A DNA stretch of 64,000 bases, taken from contig JAUMIR010000004.1 of NCBI GenBank assembly GCA_030847615.1, positions 275,613,501 through 275,677,500 of the forward strand, given 5' to 3'. A program made the translations under genes and the position numbers. Source of the DNA: Gambelia wislizenii (Eukaryota > Chordata > Lepidosauria > Squamata > Crotaphytidae). The notes under the pieces are model-generated. The model was not told the origin of the DNA, did not search any database, and saw nothing but the letters and a program-made list of their open reading frames with translations. This document shows, piece after piece, positions 47,960 through 59,900 of the stretch. Numbering within the stretch: position 1 is the stretch's first letter; the number at the start of each line of letters is the position of its first letter.

Positions 47960-48118
47960 GTTTTTTTCCAGGCTGTAAGGCCGTGTTCTAGAATAGTTTC
48001 TTTCTGATGTTTCACCTGCATCTGTGGCTGGCACCTTCAGAGGATGCCAGCCACAGATGCAGGCGATACATCAGAAAGAAACTATTCCAGAACATGCCCT
48101 CACAGCCCGGAAAAAAAC
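47960..48118. mobile_element. Penelope-like 3' tails in tail-to-tail palindrome
   Basis: Two inverted copies of the element tail meet at about 48039: minus arm 48040-47960, plus arm 48038-48118. Each arm includes GCCAGCCACAGATGCAGG and the AACATGGCC/ACAGCCC end. The minus arm keeps an intact GAAAC in the hammerhead-like core. Confidence 0.8.
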
Positions 48119-48269
48119 TTTGACTTCACAAGATACAAAGGCTTTTCTGACAAGGTTTTGGGCCTTTTTTGCCCCCCTCCTTCACAATAAGGCAAAATCA
48201 CATGGAATGCTATTAGGACAAGTAGGATTCTCCTTGATGTTTTTTTGGTCTTAATTTTTTTTTTTTGTC

Positions 48270-48790
48270 TTAATGTTTTTTTCGTAGGTGGTGGCGGTAG
48301 GTGACCCATGTTTCAGATCCATAAAGGAGGATAGACAGTACAATGGCTCTATACACACTGATTTTTGTGCTTTGCCTCAGGTGTTTATTGCTCCAGACTC
48401 TTTTGTGAAGTCTTCCAAATGCAGTATATGCCTTGGCTAATCTGTGATCGATCTCTTTGTCAATCTTGGCATCTGAGGAGACGATGCTTCCCAGGTAGGT
48501 GAACTGCTGAATGGACTTGAGCACAGATTTGCCGACGGCAATGTGGGGATGGTGGTGTTCGTCCTGTGGTGCAGGCTGGTAAAGAACTTCTGTTCTCATG
48601 CCGAACAAGTCTTGAAGAGAAACGACAACGCAGAAAGAATCACAACCCAAAAACATCACCCAAGGAGACCTTCTGCTTTGCTTTCTGCAACCGGACTTGT
48701 TTATCTTGGATTGGTCTTTTTAGTCATCAGCGCACTTACAGAAAGCGCGGGATAAGTCCTTCCTGAATCTTCGTTTGCGAAGAAAAGCCA
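48270..48790 (+). mobile_element. LINE with 5' inversion
   Basis: 48604-48270 (minus) encodes an RT C-terminal stretch (FTYLGSIVSSDAKIDKEID, LLYGSETWVTYRHHLR). 48615-48790 (plus) encodes the following C-terminal finger (CFAFCNRTCLSWIGLFSHQR). The 5' part is inverted relative to the 3' part, the twin-priming pattern. Minus-strand ORF 48659-48270 is thus a retroelement remnant, not a host gene. Confidence 0.7.
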
Positions 48791-48800
48791 GAGAGTAATG

Positions 48801-48977
48801 TTTTTTTGGTCCCCCATAAGTTTTGCCATGGCAGTGGCGCAAGGGAAGGCAATCATGGGCAGGGGGAAGAGGAGGAACCACAGAGGGGAGGATGGCTCTC
48901 TCGTCCTCTCTCCTCCCCCCATGATTGCCTTCCCTTGTGCCGCTGCCATGGCAAAACTTATGGGGGACCAAAAAAAA
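48801..48977. repeat. 177-bp palindromic element
   Basis: Arms GGTCCCCCATAAGTTTTGCC / GGCAAAACTTATGGGGGACC and inward to GGCAATCATGGG / CCATGATTGCC, about 72 bp each with a ~30-bp centre. Flanked by T and A runs. Looks like a fold-back MITE. Confidence 0.75.
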
Positions 48978-50227
48978 TTAAGACAAATCGCAACTGCTGT
49001 GATTTGGACGTTACTGTGGAGCAATCCATTGGGGGGGGGGGGCTCTTATAGACAGGCCCCAGGTGATGTTGGACAGCAACTCCACTGACTACTATTGGCT
49101 ATTCAGTTTAGGGTTGATGGGAATTGCAGTTGAGCAACATCTGGAGCGTTGGACAATTCACACCCTGCTACTCTGGGTGCCCCAACAGTGAAGATCAAGG
49201 CCTCTGCTGCTGCATAGGAAGAAATCAGAAGCATTTGCTCATCCTCTGTGGAATACTCCACTTGGTTGTGCATTTTGGTTTACACAGTGGGATGAACTGG
49301 ACTTAACGATCCAGTGAGAGTGAGTGAGCCAACAAAAGCTGCTCTCTTTTCTTGCTCTTTTTCACAGAAGGTTATGAAGACTGGGCAGCTTGGGCCCAGC
49401 CCTTAACATCTTGCTATTCAGGGAAGGATTCAGGTAAGAGAGGGAGAGAATGAAGTGCCTGCTCTACTCTTGACCAGCCATGCAGGGTACAGAGGGAGAT
49501 GACAAGAGGGGACAGCAGGCAGAGGTATTTCCTCATGCTTACTTTCTAGGCCTCACTGTTGTGATATCTAGAGTAGGGAGGAGAAAAAGAAAAAGTTCCA
49601 TTCATCTCTATAGGTTTTGCTTTTGCATATGTAACTAAATATGCCAAAGGCAGCAGATCCTGGGCTTGTCTATACAAATAGGGAAAAACTGTGACCTGTC
49701 TTAATGGTTTTACAGCCCCCATAAAGTTTGCATGCCTGTAGTCAAGCTAGTAAATTACATTACTTGCATTTTTAAATCTGCTGCTGCCAAACTTTTTTAA
49801 AAAAACTATTTCTATGGCACACACAAGCGATATTCCACCTTTCAAAAAGAGAGAGAGAAAGAAAGAAAGATAGCACAAATCCTCATTTTATCACCTTAGT
49901 GATCACTTACTAAGGTGAAAATCCAACATGGCGGCAGCAGGTGCTTGCCCTGTAACCAAGCCCCAACCCCTGCACTCATCCAGCCAATCAGGTTTGTGCT
50001 TTGTCTTGTATGGGGACGCGTGTCATGTCGAACCATTGTCTTAACAAGCAAAAATGTGCATATCACTGGAGCATTTTTTAAAAGTCGGGAAAAGCCGCAA
50101 ATGCTTTTCTTGTGTAGCTTTTCCTCTTTTTGGCCCCCCTCCTTCACAATATGACGAGACAATGTGGGATCCCATTAAGACAGCTCATATTCCAGGCAAA
50201 TTCTGTGAGGGGTATTTTCACTATATA

Positions 50228-50568
50228 GGACATTTTCAGACATGTCTTACTGTGCTACAAGCTTCCAGGAGAGCTTCAGCACTACCGCATGGCAGGGACT
50301 CCATTTTGGACAATGCCGTCCTTCTGGCGAAATCGTCCATGTCACTTCCGTGTACGATTGGAGCTGGCCGCGCCATATTTTGCCAGATTTTATTCACGAA
50401 AGTTGTCCATGAATAAAATATGCCGTGGCTGGCTCCAATCCTACACGGAAGTGACACAGACGATTTCGCCAGAGGGACGGCGTTGTCCGAAATGGAGTTC
50501 CTGCTGCGTGGCAGCACCAAAGCTCTCCCAGGAGCTTGTAGTGTGGTAAGACCTCTCTGAAAATGTCC
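50228..50568. repeat. 341-bp palindromic (fold-back) MITE
   Basis: Ends GGACATTTTCAGA and TCTCTGAAAATGTCC are inverted. The arms remain complementary over about 160 bp (for example ACTCCATTTTGGACAA / TTGTCCGAAATGGAGT and GGCGAAATCGTC / GACGATTTCGCC) around a short centre near 50390-50405. No coding function; overlapping ORFs on both strands reflect the symmetry. Confidence 0.85.
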
Positions 50569-50572
50569 ATAG

Positions 50573-50760
50573 ACAACCCCCCTATTTGATCTTGGAAGCT
50601 AAGCAGCCCTGGTTAGTACTTGGATGGGAGACCCCCAAGGAATACCAGGGGCTCTAGGCTATATTTCAGAGGAATACTCAGAGGCAAAACCACCTGAGTA
50701 TTCCTTGCCTAAGAAAACTCTATGAAATGCACAGGGTTGCCATATGTCAACACATACACA
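50573..50760 (+). repeat. 5S rRNA-derived SINE, 5' truncated
   Basis: GATCTTGGAAGCTAAGCAGC followed by GGTTAGTACTTGGATGGGAG is the internal control region of vertebrate 5S rRNA. It is followed by a non-5S body (GAATACTCAGAGGCAAAACC) and a tail resembling the Sauria/BovB tail. The first part of the 5S sequence is missing. It is a SINE, not a 5S gene. Confidence 0.85.
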
Positions 50761-50847
50761 CCACTGGACAGTCAGATTTTCTTTTGGTGTTTGAATATAG
50801 CAAGCTGGCTCCATGTGATGTTCCTGCAGTCAGCACAAAAATTTGAG

Positions 50848-51085
50848 AGCCAGCATAGTGTAGTGGTTTGAGCATTGGACTATGACTCTGGAGATCAGGG
50901 CTTGAATCCCTGCTCAGCCATGAAAACATACTGGATGACCTTAGAGCAAGTCACACTTTCTCAGCCTCAGAAGAAGGCAAAGTCAAAGCTCCTCTGAACA
51001 AATCTTGCCAAGAAAATCCTGTGATAGGTTAGCTTTAGGGTTGTCATAAGTTGGAAACAACTTGAAGACACACAACAACTGTCTC
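50848..51085 (+). repeat. Sauria-type SINE, full length
   Basis: Head AGCATAGTGTAGTGGTTTGA (A-box), GGCTTGAATCCC (B-box), core, and BovB-like tail GTTGTCATAAGTTGGAAACA ending GACACACAACAAC. This is the most complete copy in the window. Confidence 0.88.
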
Positions 51086-53734
51086 ATCTATAAGATTGCA
51101 TTGTAGGTCTGTTCAGTTAGGAAGGGGAGCACATTAGTTTTTCTTCTCACATTTTCTGCAAAATCTTTTTTAATAGGGCTAACCCTATGGAATTTGTCTC
51201 AATGGTGTTGTAACTGATTAGCTAGGTGAGAGAACCATTTTTATTCAGAGGTAAGTCTGACTGAGTTCATGGTGATTATTCTTCCGTTTACAGAAGATTA
51301 TCATCTTACGTGGTAAATTGAGTATCCTTCTAGAACAAATGGCCCCACCCAGGGTTGTTTTTTTGTTTGTTTGGTTGGTTTTTGGTTTTTACAGACACAG
51401 CAGAATCATAGCTTTTCAAAACAATCTGTCTAACTTAATACCAACTGTTTTTCACTGAGGCATGAAATTCGCTACTGTATCTTGGCACAGTTACTCTCTC
51501 TTAACTCACAAACTTATAGGCCAACTTGAGGTCATTTGAGGAAAGACGCTGTATATAATGTAATGAATACAAATTTAATGAATAAATAAATAAATATATG
51601 TTGTTTTTTCTAAAGAAGGGTTAGGAGAGTGGAAACAGTTAAGAAAGACTCCCGTTGGTGAGAAAGAAATGGAATTCTGTTGACAGGTTAAAAGTGAGCT
51701 TTTCCTTCTGTAAATATTGTGCAGGTCAGGTAAGTAAAGGACTGCCACTAAATCTAGCATCATTAGGCTCTAATCATTTAATTTTAGGAACAATATTAAT
51801 TAGGTTCATGATCTGACTCCATATAAGACAGCGTCCTAGGTAATAGTGCTTGCGAGTAATGGAGATCACAGTTGATTTGTGAGCCAAGAAGGTTGTAGTC
51901 ATTACATGCTCTGAAAATTCTCACCAACAGAGAGAGGCCAATGAAAGCAATCTCATCTCTTCTGTGTGTGCATCACACTTGTCAGGACACACAGAATTTA
52001 AGCACAATTGCCCAACACAATATGTTGTAGAGATAGAGATGTGCACCCAAGACAAAACTTTGTTCAGATCCTACTTTAGCACTTAGAAAAGCAGTGCAAT
52101 TCAATTTGGGATTGTGTAACTTTGCCTTTTTGAAGGGGAAGAAGACTGCCCAAATTAAGGCATTGGAGGGATTAATATTTGACAAGGGGAGAAAGAATTT
52201 TGTTTGCTGTCCTGCAATTTTTGTGGAGAGGGGAAATTCTTTTTGACCCACTTTCAGAAGCCTTACATCACTCCAGACAAATCCTGAAGCAGTTCATTGC
52301 AACTCTGGATTTGGGTGTCATTTGCAACAGATGCCTGCCGCTAGTCATTTAAAGATCAAACAATTTGCATCTTTGGTGGTCCCACAAAATGAAAAACACA
52401 GTGCAAATCTTTTCCATCTGAACAAAATATTCCTTTGACATATGGCTAGAAAAATGTTGTAATAGTGTTTTAATTATATCAGGGATGGGGAACCTGTGGC
52501 CCTTCTCATGTTATTGGTCTTGAACTCCCATCAGCCCTAACCAGCATCTTGATAAGCACAGTTTCCCCACTTCTGATTTTTGTAGACCTCAAGGCTATGG
52601 TGTTTCATACAGAAGTGAAGGAAACAGATCAACATTTAGTACATTTCCCTGAAGAATGCAGTTATGATTTTCACTAAAACTAGTGGTTTGCTATTACACT
52701 GAAAACCAAAGTAATGGTGTTAAGAAAGAAGGAGATGGGATTAAGAATAGAGCTGCCTGATGTTGTCTGTGTTGACTTAGAGGAAAACGGTTGGGCTGTT
52801 GACAATGTGATTTGATCTTGCATGCTTGTTTTTTGTTTATTAAATATCAGCTGTGGGTGGGCATGTGGTAATCCAGTTCATAAACTTGACAGGAGAGGTG
52901 ATGTAACCCTTTGCTCCTAGTATGGTCCTGATCCAGGTCTCCCCATGGCTGCTATTTGTCTCAGGAAAACACACAAACATATTGTGGTGGATATTTAGTA
53001 ATGAAGCAAACAAGGCCCAATCATGTAGTGAATGGTACTGTAAGTTTGACCTGTAGAAGTTATGATGCTCAATTCAATACATAGCATTGCACCTTCAGTA
53101 TCTTTGTAATCATGATTGATGTGTTTTGCAAATCATTATATTCATGCTGAAATACCTTCATTGTAATGGAGTCAGGTCTAATCTTGTATGTTTTATATTA
53201 CAAAACAATATTGGAATCTTAAAGAAACTTGCATACAAGCAGAGCCCTGTTTATTTAATGGGGATGTATACTTGTGCACACCTGCTGAGGCTTAAATTAT
53301 TGTATGACTTGAATTGTTGATTGATTTTCTACATTTGTTCTAAAATCAGCCAGCATGTGGTATAGAGAAGGCAAAATATGCTTTTTACTTAGTCTGGTAA
53401 GTGTTCAAGAATGTTTCTGATGTTTTAATAAAAATGTATCTGGGTTGGACACATCAAGTTGAAATATTGCTAGGTATACATAGATTATTAAAATCAAGCT
53501 TCAGCTTTTACCTGATTTAATAAGTAGCTTTGGGCATTTTTTAATTGTGCTTCACCTTCTTGATGCCTTAGCGCACTTTGCAATCTGTCACCCTGTACAC
53601 CAAAGCCTATATTCAATTGCTAATCCCAACTGGGATAAACCCACTGAATCAATGAGATATGCACAAGTGTTGATTTACCATGAAGCAATTGATTCAATGA
53701 GTCTGCTCGAATCAGGACTAACATTTGGATTTGT

Positions 53735-53985
53735 GTGTGTGCTTTCAAGTTGCCTGTCAACTTTATGGCGACCCCATGAACAACCCCATGAATTTCATAG
53801 GCTTTTCTTAGACAAGGAGTACTCAGAGGTGGTTTTGCCAGTTCCTCCCTCTGAAATATAGCCTACAGCACCTGGTATTTGTTGGTGGTCTCCCATCTAA
53901 GTACTAACCAGGGTTGACCTTGCTTAGTTTCCAAGATCAGACAGGGTCTATTGCCTTTAGGGTATTTAGGCCTACTAACAGTTGG
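53735..53985 (-). repeat. 5S rRNA-derived SINE
   Basis: Minus-strand copy. The tail region is at 53735-53860 and the 5S-derived head at about 53865-53975 (CATCTAAGTACTAACCAGGG and GCTTAGTTTCCAAGATCAGA on plus). More complete than the copy at 50573. Confidence 0.85.
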
Positions 53986-54732
53986 ATGTAGAACCCTAGC
54001 TAATCAACCAAAATATGACTGAGCTTTTCCCTTAAGCCACTTTGCTCCTACCTTTGTAGTGCATACAGGGAAGACAGGAAGACTCAAACCATTATGTCAT
54101 GGTTTATCCAAACTAGGAAACTGTGGATAACAGCTTTGGAACAGGCAGCATGGTAAGCCAACTTCAACCTATGGTTATTAATTTTGACTTGTTCTGAAGG
54201 TAATAATCAAGTCCCTAAATTAGGACAAAATGGCAAACTATACTGAATCAAAGCTTTCCTGGTTTGTTTGTTTATAGCTCAAAGAGAAAAATGTAAGAGA
54301 CAGGAAGAGATGCCTTTCTGATATGACCTCACGAAAAAGCCTCGTTCTTGGTTTGCTAAGTCAGCATGTTATCATCTGAATATGGCTAATGGCTTTGTGA
54401 TGAATAGATAAACTAGGGGGGTGGGGAATGTACTATTTTTTACTTTAATATGTGATAATACTAAGAAAAATATGACCCTTGAAAAGGCATTTTTCTTCTA
54501 ATATACTGGTATGTTTTAATGAATGACAAAGCTCAGTAGTACCTTGTATCTCTTTGCAAGTTCTTAAAATTAATTTATATTTTGCAAGTTCTCTTCCTGC
54601 CCTTGGATTTCCCACAATGGACAACACATTTTTTTGTAAAGCTGACAATAATAATACAGTTCATTTATTGTTTTTCTTTTTTGAAGATAAGTTGCTTTTC
54701 ATTCTAAAGAGGCTTTGATAAGAAACTGAGTA

Positions 54733-54960
54733 CAGTTGTCCCTTCATATTCACTGGGGTTTGGTTCCAAGACCCCCTGTGGATACCCAAATCTGTGAATA
54801 CTCAAGTCTCATTATATGCAATGACATAGCAAAATGGTGTCCCGTATATAAGATGGCAAAATCAAGGTTTGCTTTTTGGATTATTATTTTTTAAGAGTAT
54901 TTTCAAGCCACGAATACTTAAATCTGTGGATACAAATCTGTGGATACGGAGGAACAACTG
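54733..54960. mobile_element. Tigger-like MITE
   Basis: TA-flanked, ends CAGTTGTCCCTTC and GGAACAACTG. Inverse orientation relative to the copy at 14895-15124. Confidence 0.85.
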
Positions 54961-55314
54961 TACAATGAAATTCAACTAAAAATGTTAATAGTTTACTAGG
55001 GCCTTATCTACACTAGCAATACAATCTGAATCTCCCTGAATCTAGCCCAATAATGCCACATGATGCGCAGTATTATTCATAAATCTGGTGCGATAGTGCC
55101 ACATGACTTACAGACCTATTTGAACCAGACTTGGGGTATACTAGCTAAAACCTGGGTTTGGAAGACTTGCTGTTTTCTCCAGAGTTTGCACTGGATTCGG
55201 GGTGGATGGGTGCAGAGGCAGGACAAACACTGCCTGACAGGTGCCGCCATTCCCCCCCCCCTCCTTGGCGTCCCCACTGCTAGCTCTGCCTTCCCAGCGC
55301 AAAGTCTCTGCACT

Positions 55315-55840
55315 ATGGAAAAATATGGAGATTCCAACTATAGATGACTGGTTTCTAAAATTCATTGACATGATGGAAATGGACAAATCACTGTTTAGAA
55401 TAAATCAGAAATCCATTGACCAAGTGAAAAATGCGTGGTTCCCTATACTAGAATACTAGGGCAAAATTGCATGGAAATAAAGACTTAAATTTATTTGTCG
55501 ATGTGCTGTTTTAACCTAACTGGATGTAAACATATAGTTATAAAGTTATAACTCAAGGTAGTAACAGTAAAGAGGTATAAAAAAGGTTTTAGAAGTAATA
55601 CTTGACTAAACAAGGCATACCAAAACTAACAGAAGTCAAGAATATAAGGAACATTATCCTAAAAAAAAAAAGTGGGACCAACTAAAGGAAGTACAACAGA
55701 AAAGAAGAATCTTGGGATAAAAGAAAGTGGGGGAGAAGTTGTTTACTTGTAATATGGAAATATTTGTAGAGAATGTGAAAGAATCCAATGAGAAACTGTA
55801 ATTGAACTTTTATCTTTAAAAAAATAATTTAAAAAAGCAA
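55315..55840 (+). mobile_element. L1 3' fragment
   Basis: Encodes IPTIDDWFLKFIDMMEMDKS and VKNAWFPILEY, matching the final residues of the L1 ORF2 at 60619-60760 (LPLVDDWLFKIKEMYENDK). Followed by an A-rich 3' UTR. Only the tail of the element is present. Confidence 0.7.
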
Positions 55841-55989
55841 TGTGTTTTGCTTGAGACAGCAGGATGCTGTAGGAACATAATAACAGGACTAAAATCCTGT
55901 TAAAAAATTGTTTGAGCTTGATCTCATTTCACTGTCTTAGAGACTTAGCTTTCCAGTGCATCCACTGAAAACCATCAAAACACACTATC

Positions 55990-56205
55990 CTGTTACATTT
56001 AGATCCCACCTACCCTCCAGTGAGCTCGAGACAGCATACCTGGCTCTCTACATCCCCACTTTATTTTCACAACAGGTCTGTGAGGCTGATCAGAGGCTGA
56101 GAGAGGGCCACTGGCCCAAGTCAGCCATTGAATTTCATGTCTCAGTGGGAACAAGAATGTACATTTCTCAGCTCCCAGCCCAATACTCTATTAAGTCCAC
56201 TGCCT
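55990..56205 (-). repeat. Probable tRNA-derived/MIR-like SINE fragment
   Basis: Contains CAACAGGTCTGTGAGGCTGA and GGCCACTGGCCCAAGTCAGC, the core of a common amniote SINE, ending in an eroded head (AATACTCTATTAAGTCCACT). The plus-strand frame across it is not a gene. Confidence 0.5.
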
Positions 56206-56989
56206 GAAATTGTTTTGGTTTGGGTGTTGTCTCATTTTTAGCATCTGTTTATTCTTGTTTAGACTGTTTTATTTGTAGAACTGGTTCTGTTTCTTTATTT
56301 TATTAAAGTACTATTCTGTCTCTCTGCAAAAAAATGATAGTCAAGATAGCTAACAATGATAAAATTGAAATAGAAAGAGATCCAATTAAAACAAAAACTG
56401 ATTAAAGCATAATAAACACATCAATAGGAAGGAAAAAGCCAATAATAATCTTTATTTTGATAATAGGATTTCACAATTATCAATGAGCTTTAAGAGTCTC
56501 ATTAGTGCTGCAAAATATTCCACATTGTACATGGAGAATAATTTCTTTAATTAAATTCTCAAAGGATAAACTGTTCTATATATATTGCAAATGATGGATA
56601 TAAATCATTGCTAACTTTGATAAATCTACATATATAAATCACTGTTAACTTTGATAAGCAGGAATTGTAAATTTTCTCCTCCAATTACATCTTTGTTATT
56701 AATATTTAAATGTAAAGCTTAATTAGGATTTATAGCGAAATCAGTAAGAAATGTTATTTATATTTAATGTGTGATAATAGATTCTCTCCTCTCCCCCCTC
56801 CCTTATAATAGTGTGTCGTGGATATCAATTTTTTAAAAAGCTGGAGAAACTGTTGTTCAGCATTGCTAATAACCTGTACAATCCTACTGTATTCAATGGA
56901 ACTTGCTCCTGACATTAATTTAAATATGTAACCCCTATGCAAAGGCATCTTATGAAGTACTGTAGCATTTTCTTCTGATCAACATGCTA

Positions 56990-59900
56990 ACATCTATATG
57001 AAGCCATTGGGTGAGATAATTGGAGACAGAGATGGGGACCTTCAATTTAGATGCCATCACAATCAAGCTGATTAAGATGGTCCACCCCAGGAGACTTATG
57101 GATCCGGATGGATTCCTGATTGCTCTTGGGGAGTTTCCTGTTCCCTTGGCAGGTGATCCTGTCAAAGCCCTGGCTGATCTCTGGGATAGAGAAATGGCCA
57201 GGTCAGTGGACACAATTGCCCCTAAGTGTCCCCTCACACAAAGTAGAGCCAAATGAGCCCCCTGGTTCACTACGGAGTTGGCGGTGATGGAATGAATGGG
57301 AGAAGAGACTAGAGCGACAATTGTGAAAGACTTGGAGTGAGTCAGACTGAACATAGGCAAGAGCTCATCAAAAGGCCTATACCATTGTGATGGTGGCAGT
57401 GAAGAAATTATACTTCTCTGCCACCATTGCATCTGCATAATGTCATCCAGTGGAGCAGTCTGAAGTGGTCAGGGACCTTTTACATTCTGGCCCACAAGAA
57501 GAAAACTAAGACCACTCAACAGCCTGCTGTGCAGAATTTGCAAGACACTTTGCAGACAAAATCACTTGGATTCAATCTGACTTGGATGCTGTAGTTGAGA
57601 CAAATCCAGTGAATGTAATCTTGGTTCCTGCTTGTCTTCCATTATTGCATATGCTTCAGTTTGTGCAGCCTGAGGATATGGGAAGGATCCTTGGATAGGT
57701 TAGAGCCATCACATGTATACTGGATCCTTGTCCTTCCTGCTTCTGAAAGCAGCTAGAGGAGGACTGGCCAAGCGGGTAAAGGGAGTGGTGAATGCTTCAC
57801 TGCAGCAAGGGAAGTTTCCATCCTGCTTAAAAGAGGCTGTGTAGAGGCTGTTACTTTAAAAGGGCCTCCCTGGACCCCACCATTCTGAATAATTATAGGC
57901 CAGTCTCTAATATACCATTTTTGGGCAAGGTTCTGGAACGTGTGGTGGCCTCCAAGCTCCAGGGATTTCTGGATGAAACAGATTATCTAGTTCCATTTAA
58001 ATCTGGCTTCTGGCCTGGTTGTGGGATGGCGATTTTGGTCACCTTGGTGGATGAGCTATGTAGGGAACTGGACAGGGGAGTATGTTCCTGTTGGTTCTGC
58101 TGGACCTCTTGGTAGCTTTCAATACTATCAACCATGGTGTTATTCTGGGCGGCCTCTCTGGGATGGGGCTTGGGGCACTGTTATGCAGTGGTTCCAGTCC
58201 TTCTTGGGTGAGCAAACTCAGAAGGTGGTGCTGGAGAGGTCCAGCAGAACCAACAGGAAAACTCCTGTTTGATGTGGACATCGAACAAACAAAACAAACA
58301 AAACAGGGTTCTATTTTGTTGTTGTAGATGCAGTTTAACATCTACATGAAACCACTGGGAGAGGTCATCCAGAGTTTGGGGGAGCAGTATCTCCAGTATG
58401 CTGATGTCACCCAATTCTCCCTCTCCTTCCCATTGGATTCCAAGAAAGCTTTCTCCATACTGAAACAATGTCTGTTGCCAGTAATGGAATGGATGAAGAT
58501 GAACAAATTGAAACTTAATCCAGACAAGACAGAGATGATCCTCGTCAGTCAAAAGGTGGATCAGGGAATAGGAACCCTGCCTGTGCTGGATGGGGTTACA
58601 CTTCCCCTGAAATCTCAGGTTCACAGCTTCGGTGTTCTCCTGGACTCAACTCTGAGCCTGGTTGTCCAAGTTTCAGTAGTGGCCAAGAGTGCCAAGAGGG
58701 GAGATATATGTCATTAAATATAAGAACTATGCTTAATACAATAGAATATTATGAAAGAACAAATAATAAGAAAGCAGCATTTATTTTCATTGGTGCCAAA
58801 AAAGCTTTCAGCAACGTTAATTGGACATTTGTAATGAAAACACTAGAAAAATTAAATTTTGGAGAAGACTTCATTAGGAATATTAGAGAAATTTATAGAA
58901 CTCAGAAGGCTCATTTAATAATTAATGGGGGCAAAACAGAAATCTTTAATACTGAAAAAGTGACTCGCCAAGGATGTTCGCTTTCTCCAGTACTCTTTAA
59001 TTTAACATTGGAAACTTTAAATAATCAAATAAGACCAGATAGTAACATTCCTGGATTGAAAATCAAAGACCAAGAGTATAAAATTAAACCATTCGCTGAT
59101 GACCTGGTGATAGTTCTAGAAGAGCCAGTGGAAAATATTGTATATCTGGTAAATACACTTAAAAGATTTGGTGAGTTTTCAGGATTTAAGCTAAATAAAG
59201 AAAAAACTACAGTAATAACTAAGAATCTATCAAAGGAAGAAGACAGGTGATTGCAATTTAAATCTGGCTTTAAAATAGAGAACAAAGTGAAATACCTTGG
59301 AATCTGGCTTACTAAAAGCAACATAGATCTCTTTGACAATAACTATAAGAGGTTATGGTCTGAAATTAAGAAAGATCTAGAAAGATGGAGCAAACTGGAT
59401 CTCTCCTTGTTGGGGAGGATAAATACTATTAAGATGAACATATTACCCAGATGTTTATATCTGTTTCAAAATCTCCCAATATTGCAAAATGATACTATAA
59501 TACAACAATGGATGGCAGACCTGAAGAATTTTATCTGGAACGGGAGAAAGCCAAGAATCAAATGGTCGATTTTGACAGAGAACAAGAACTCAGGGGGCGC
59601 ATCATTAGCAAATTTGAAATTATATTACTTGGCTTGTGGAATGAGTTGGTTGCAGAGCTGGTTCAAATTTGGCGATGACTGTACTTTGACTTTGGAGGGA
59701 TTTTCATTGAGATACGGTTGGCACGCGTACTTAGCATATGACAAATTGGAAGTTAATAAAGATTTCAGCAACCATGTGGTGAGGAAAGCTCTTTTGAGGA
59801 TTTGGTTGAAAATAAAAGAGAAACTGTATGTTAAATTACCCAATTGGATCTCACCGCATGCAGCTATGCTTGGAAGATGGGATGAATCTAAGATATGGAT

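Noticed and set aside
48270..48659. Host gene on the minus strand
   Set aside because: Encodes LINE RT C-terminal motifs (YLGS..., YGSETW) and sits in a repeat cluster.
50236..50576. Overlapping ORFs on both strands around 50.2-50.6 kb
   Set aside because: They lie in a 341-bp palindrome whose symmetry gives mirrored frames.
50573..50700. 5S rRNA gene
   Set aside because: The 5' third of 5S is missing and non-5S SINE body follows; also a second degenerate copy has the same chimeric structure.
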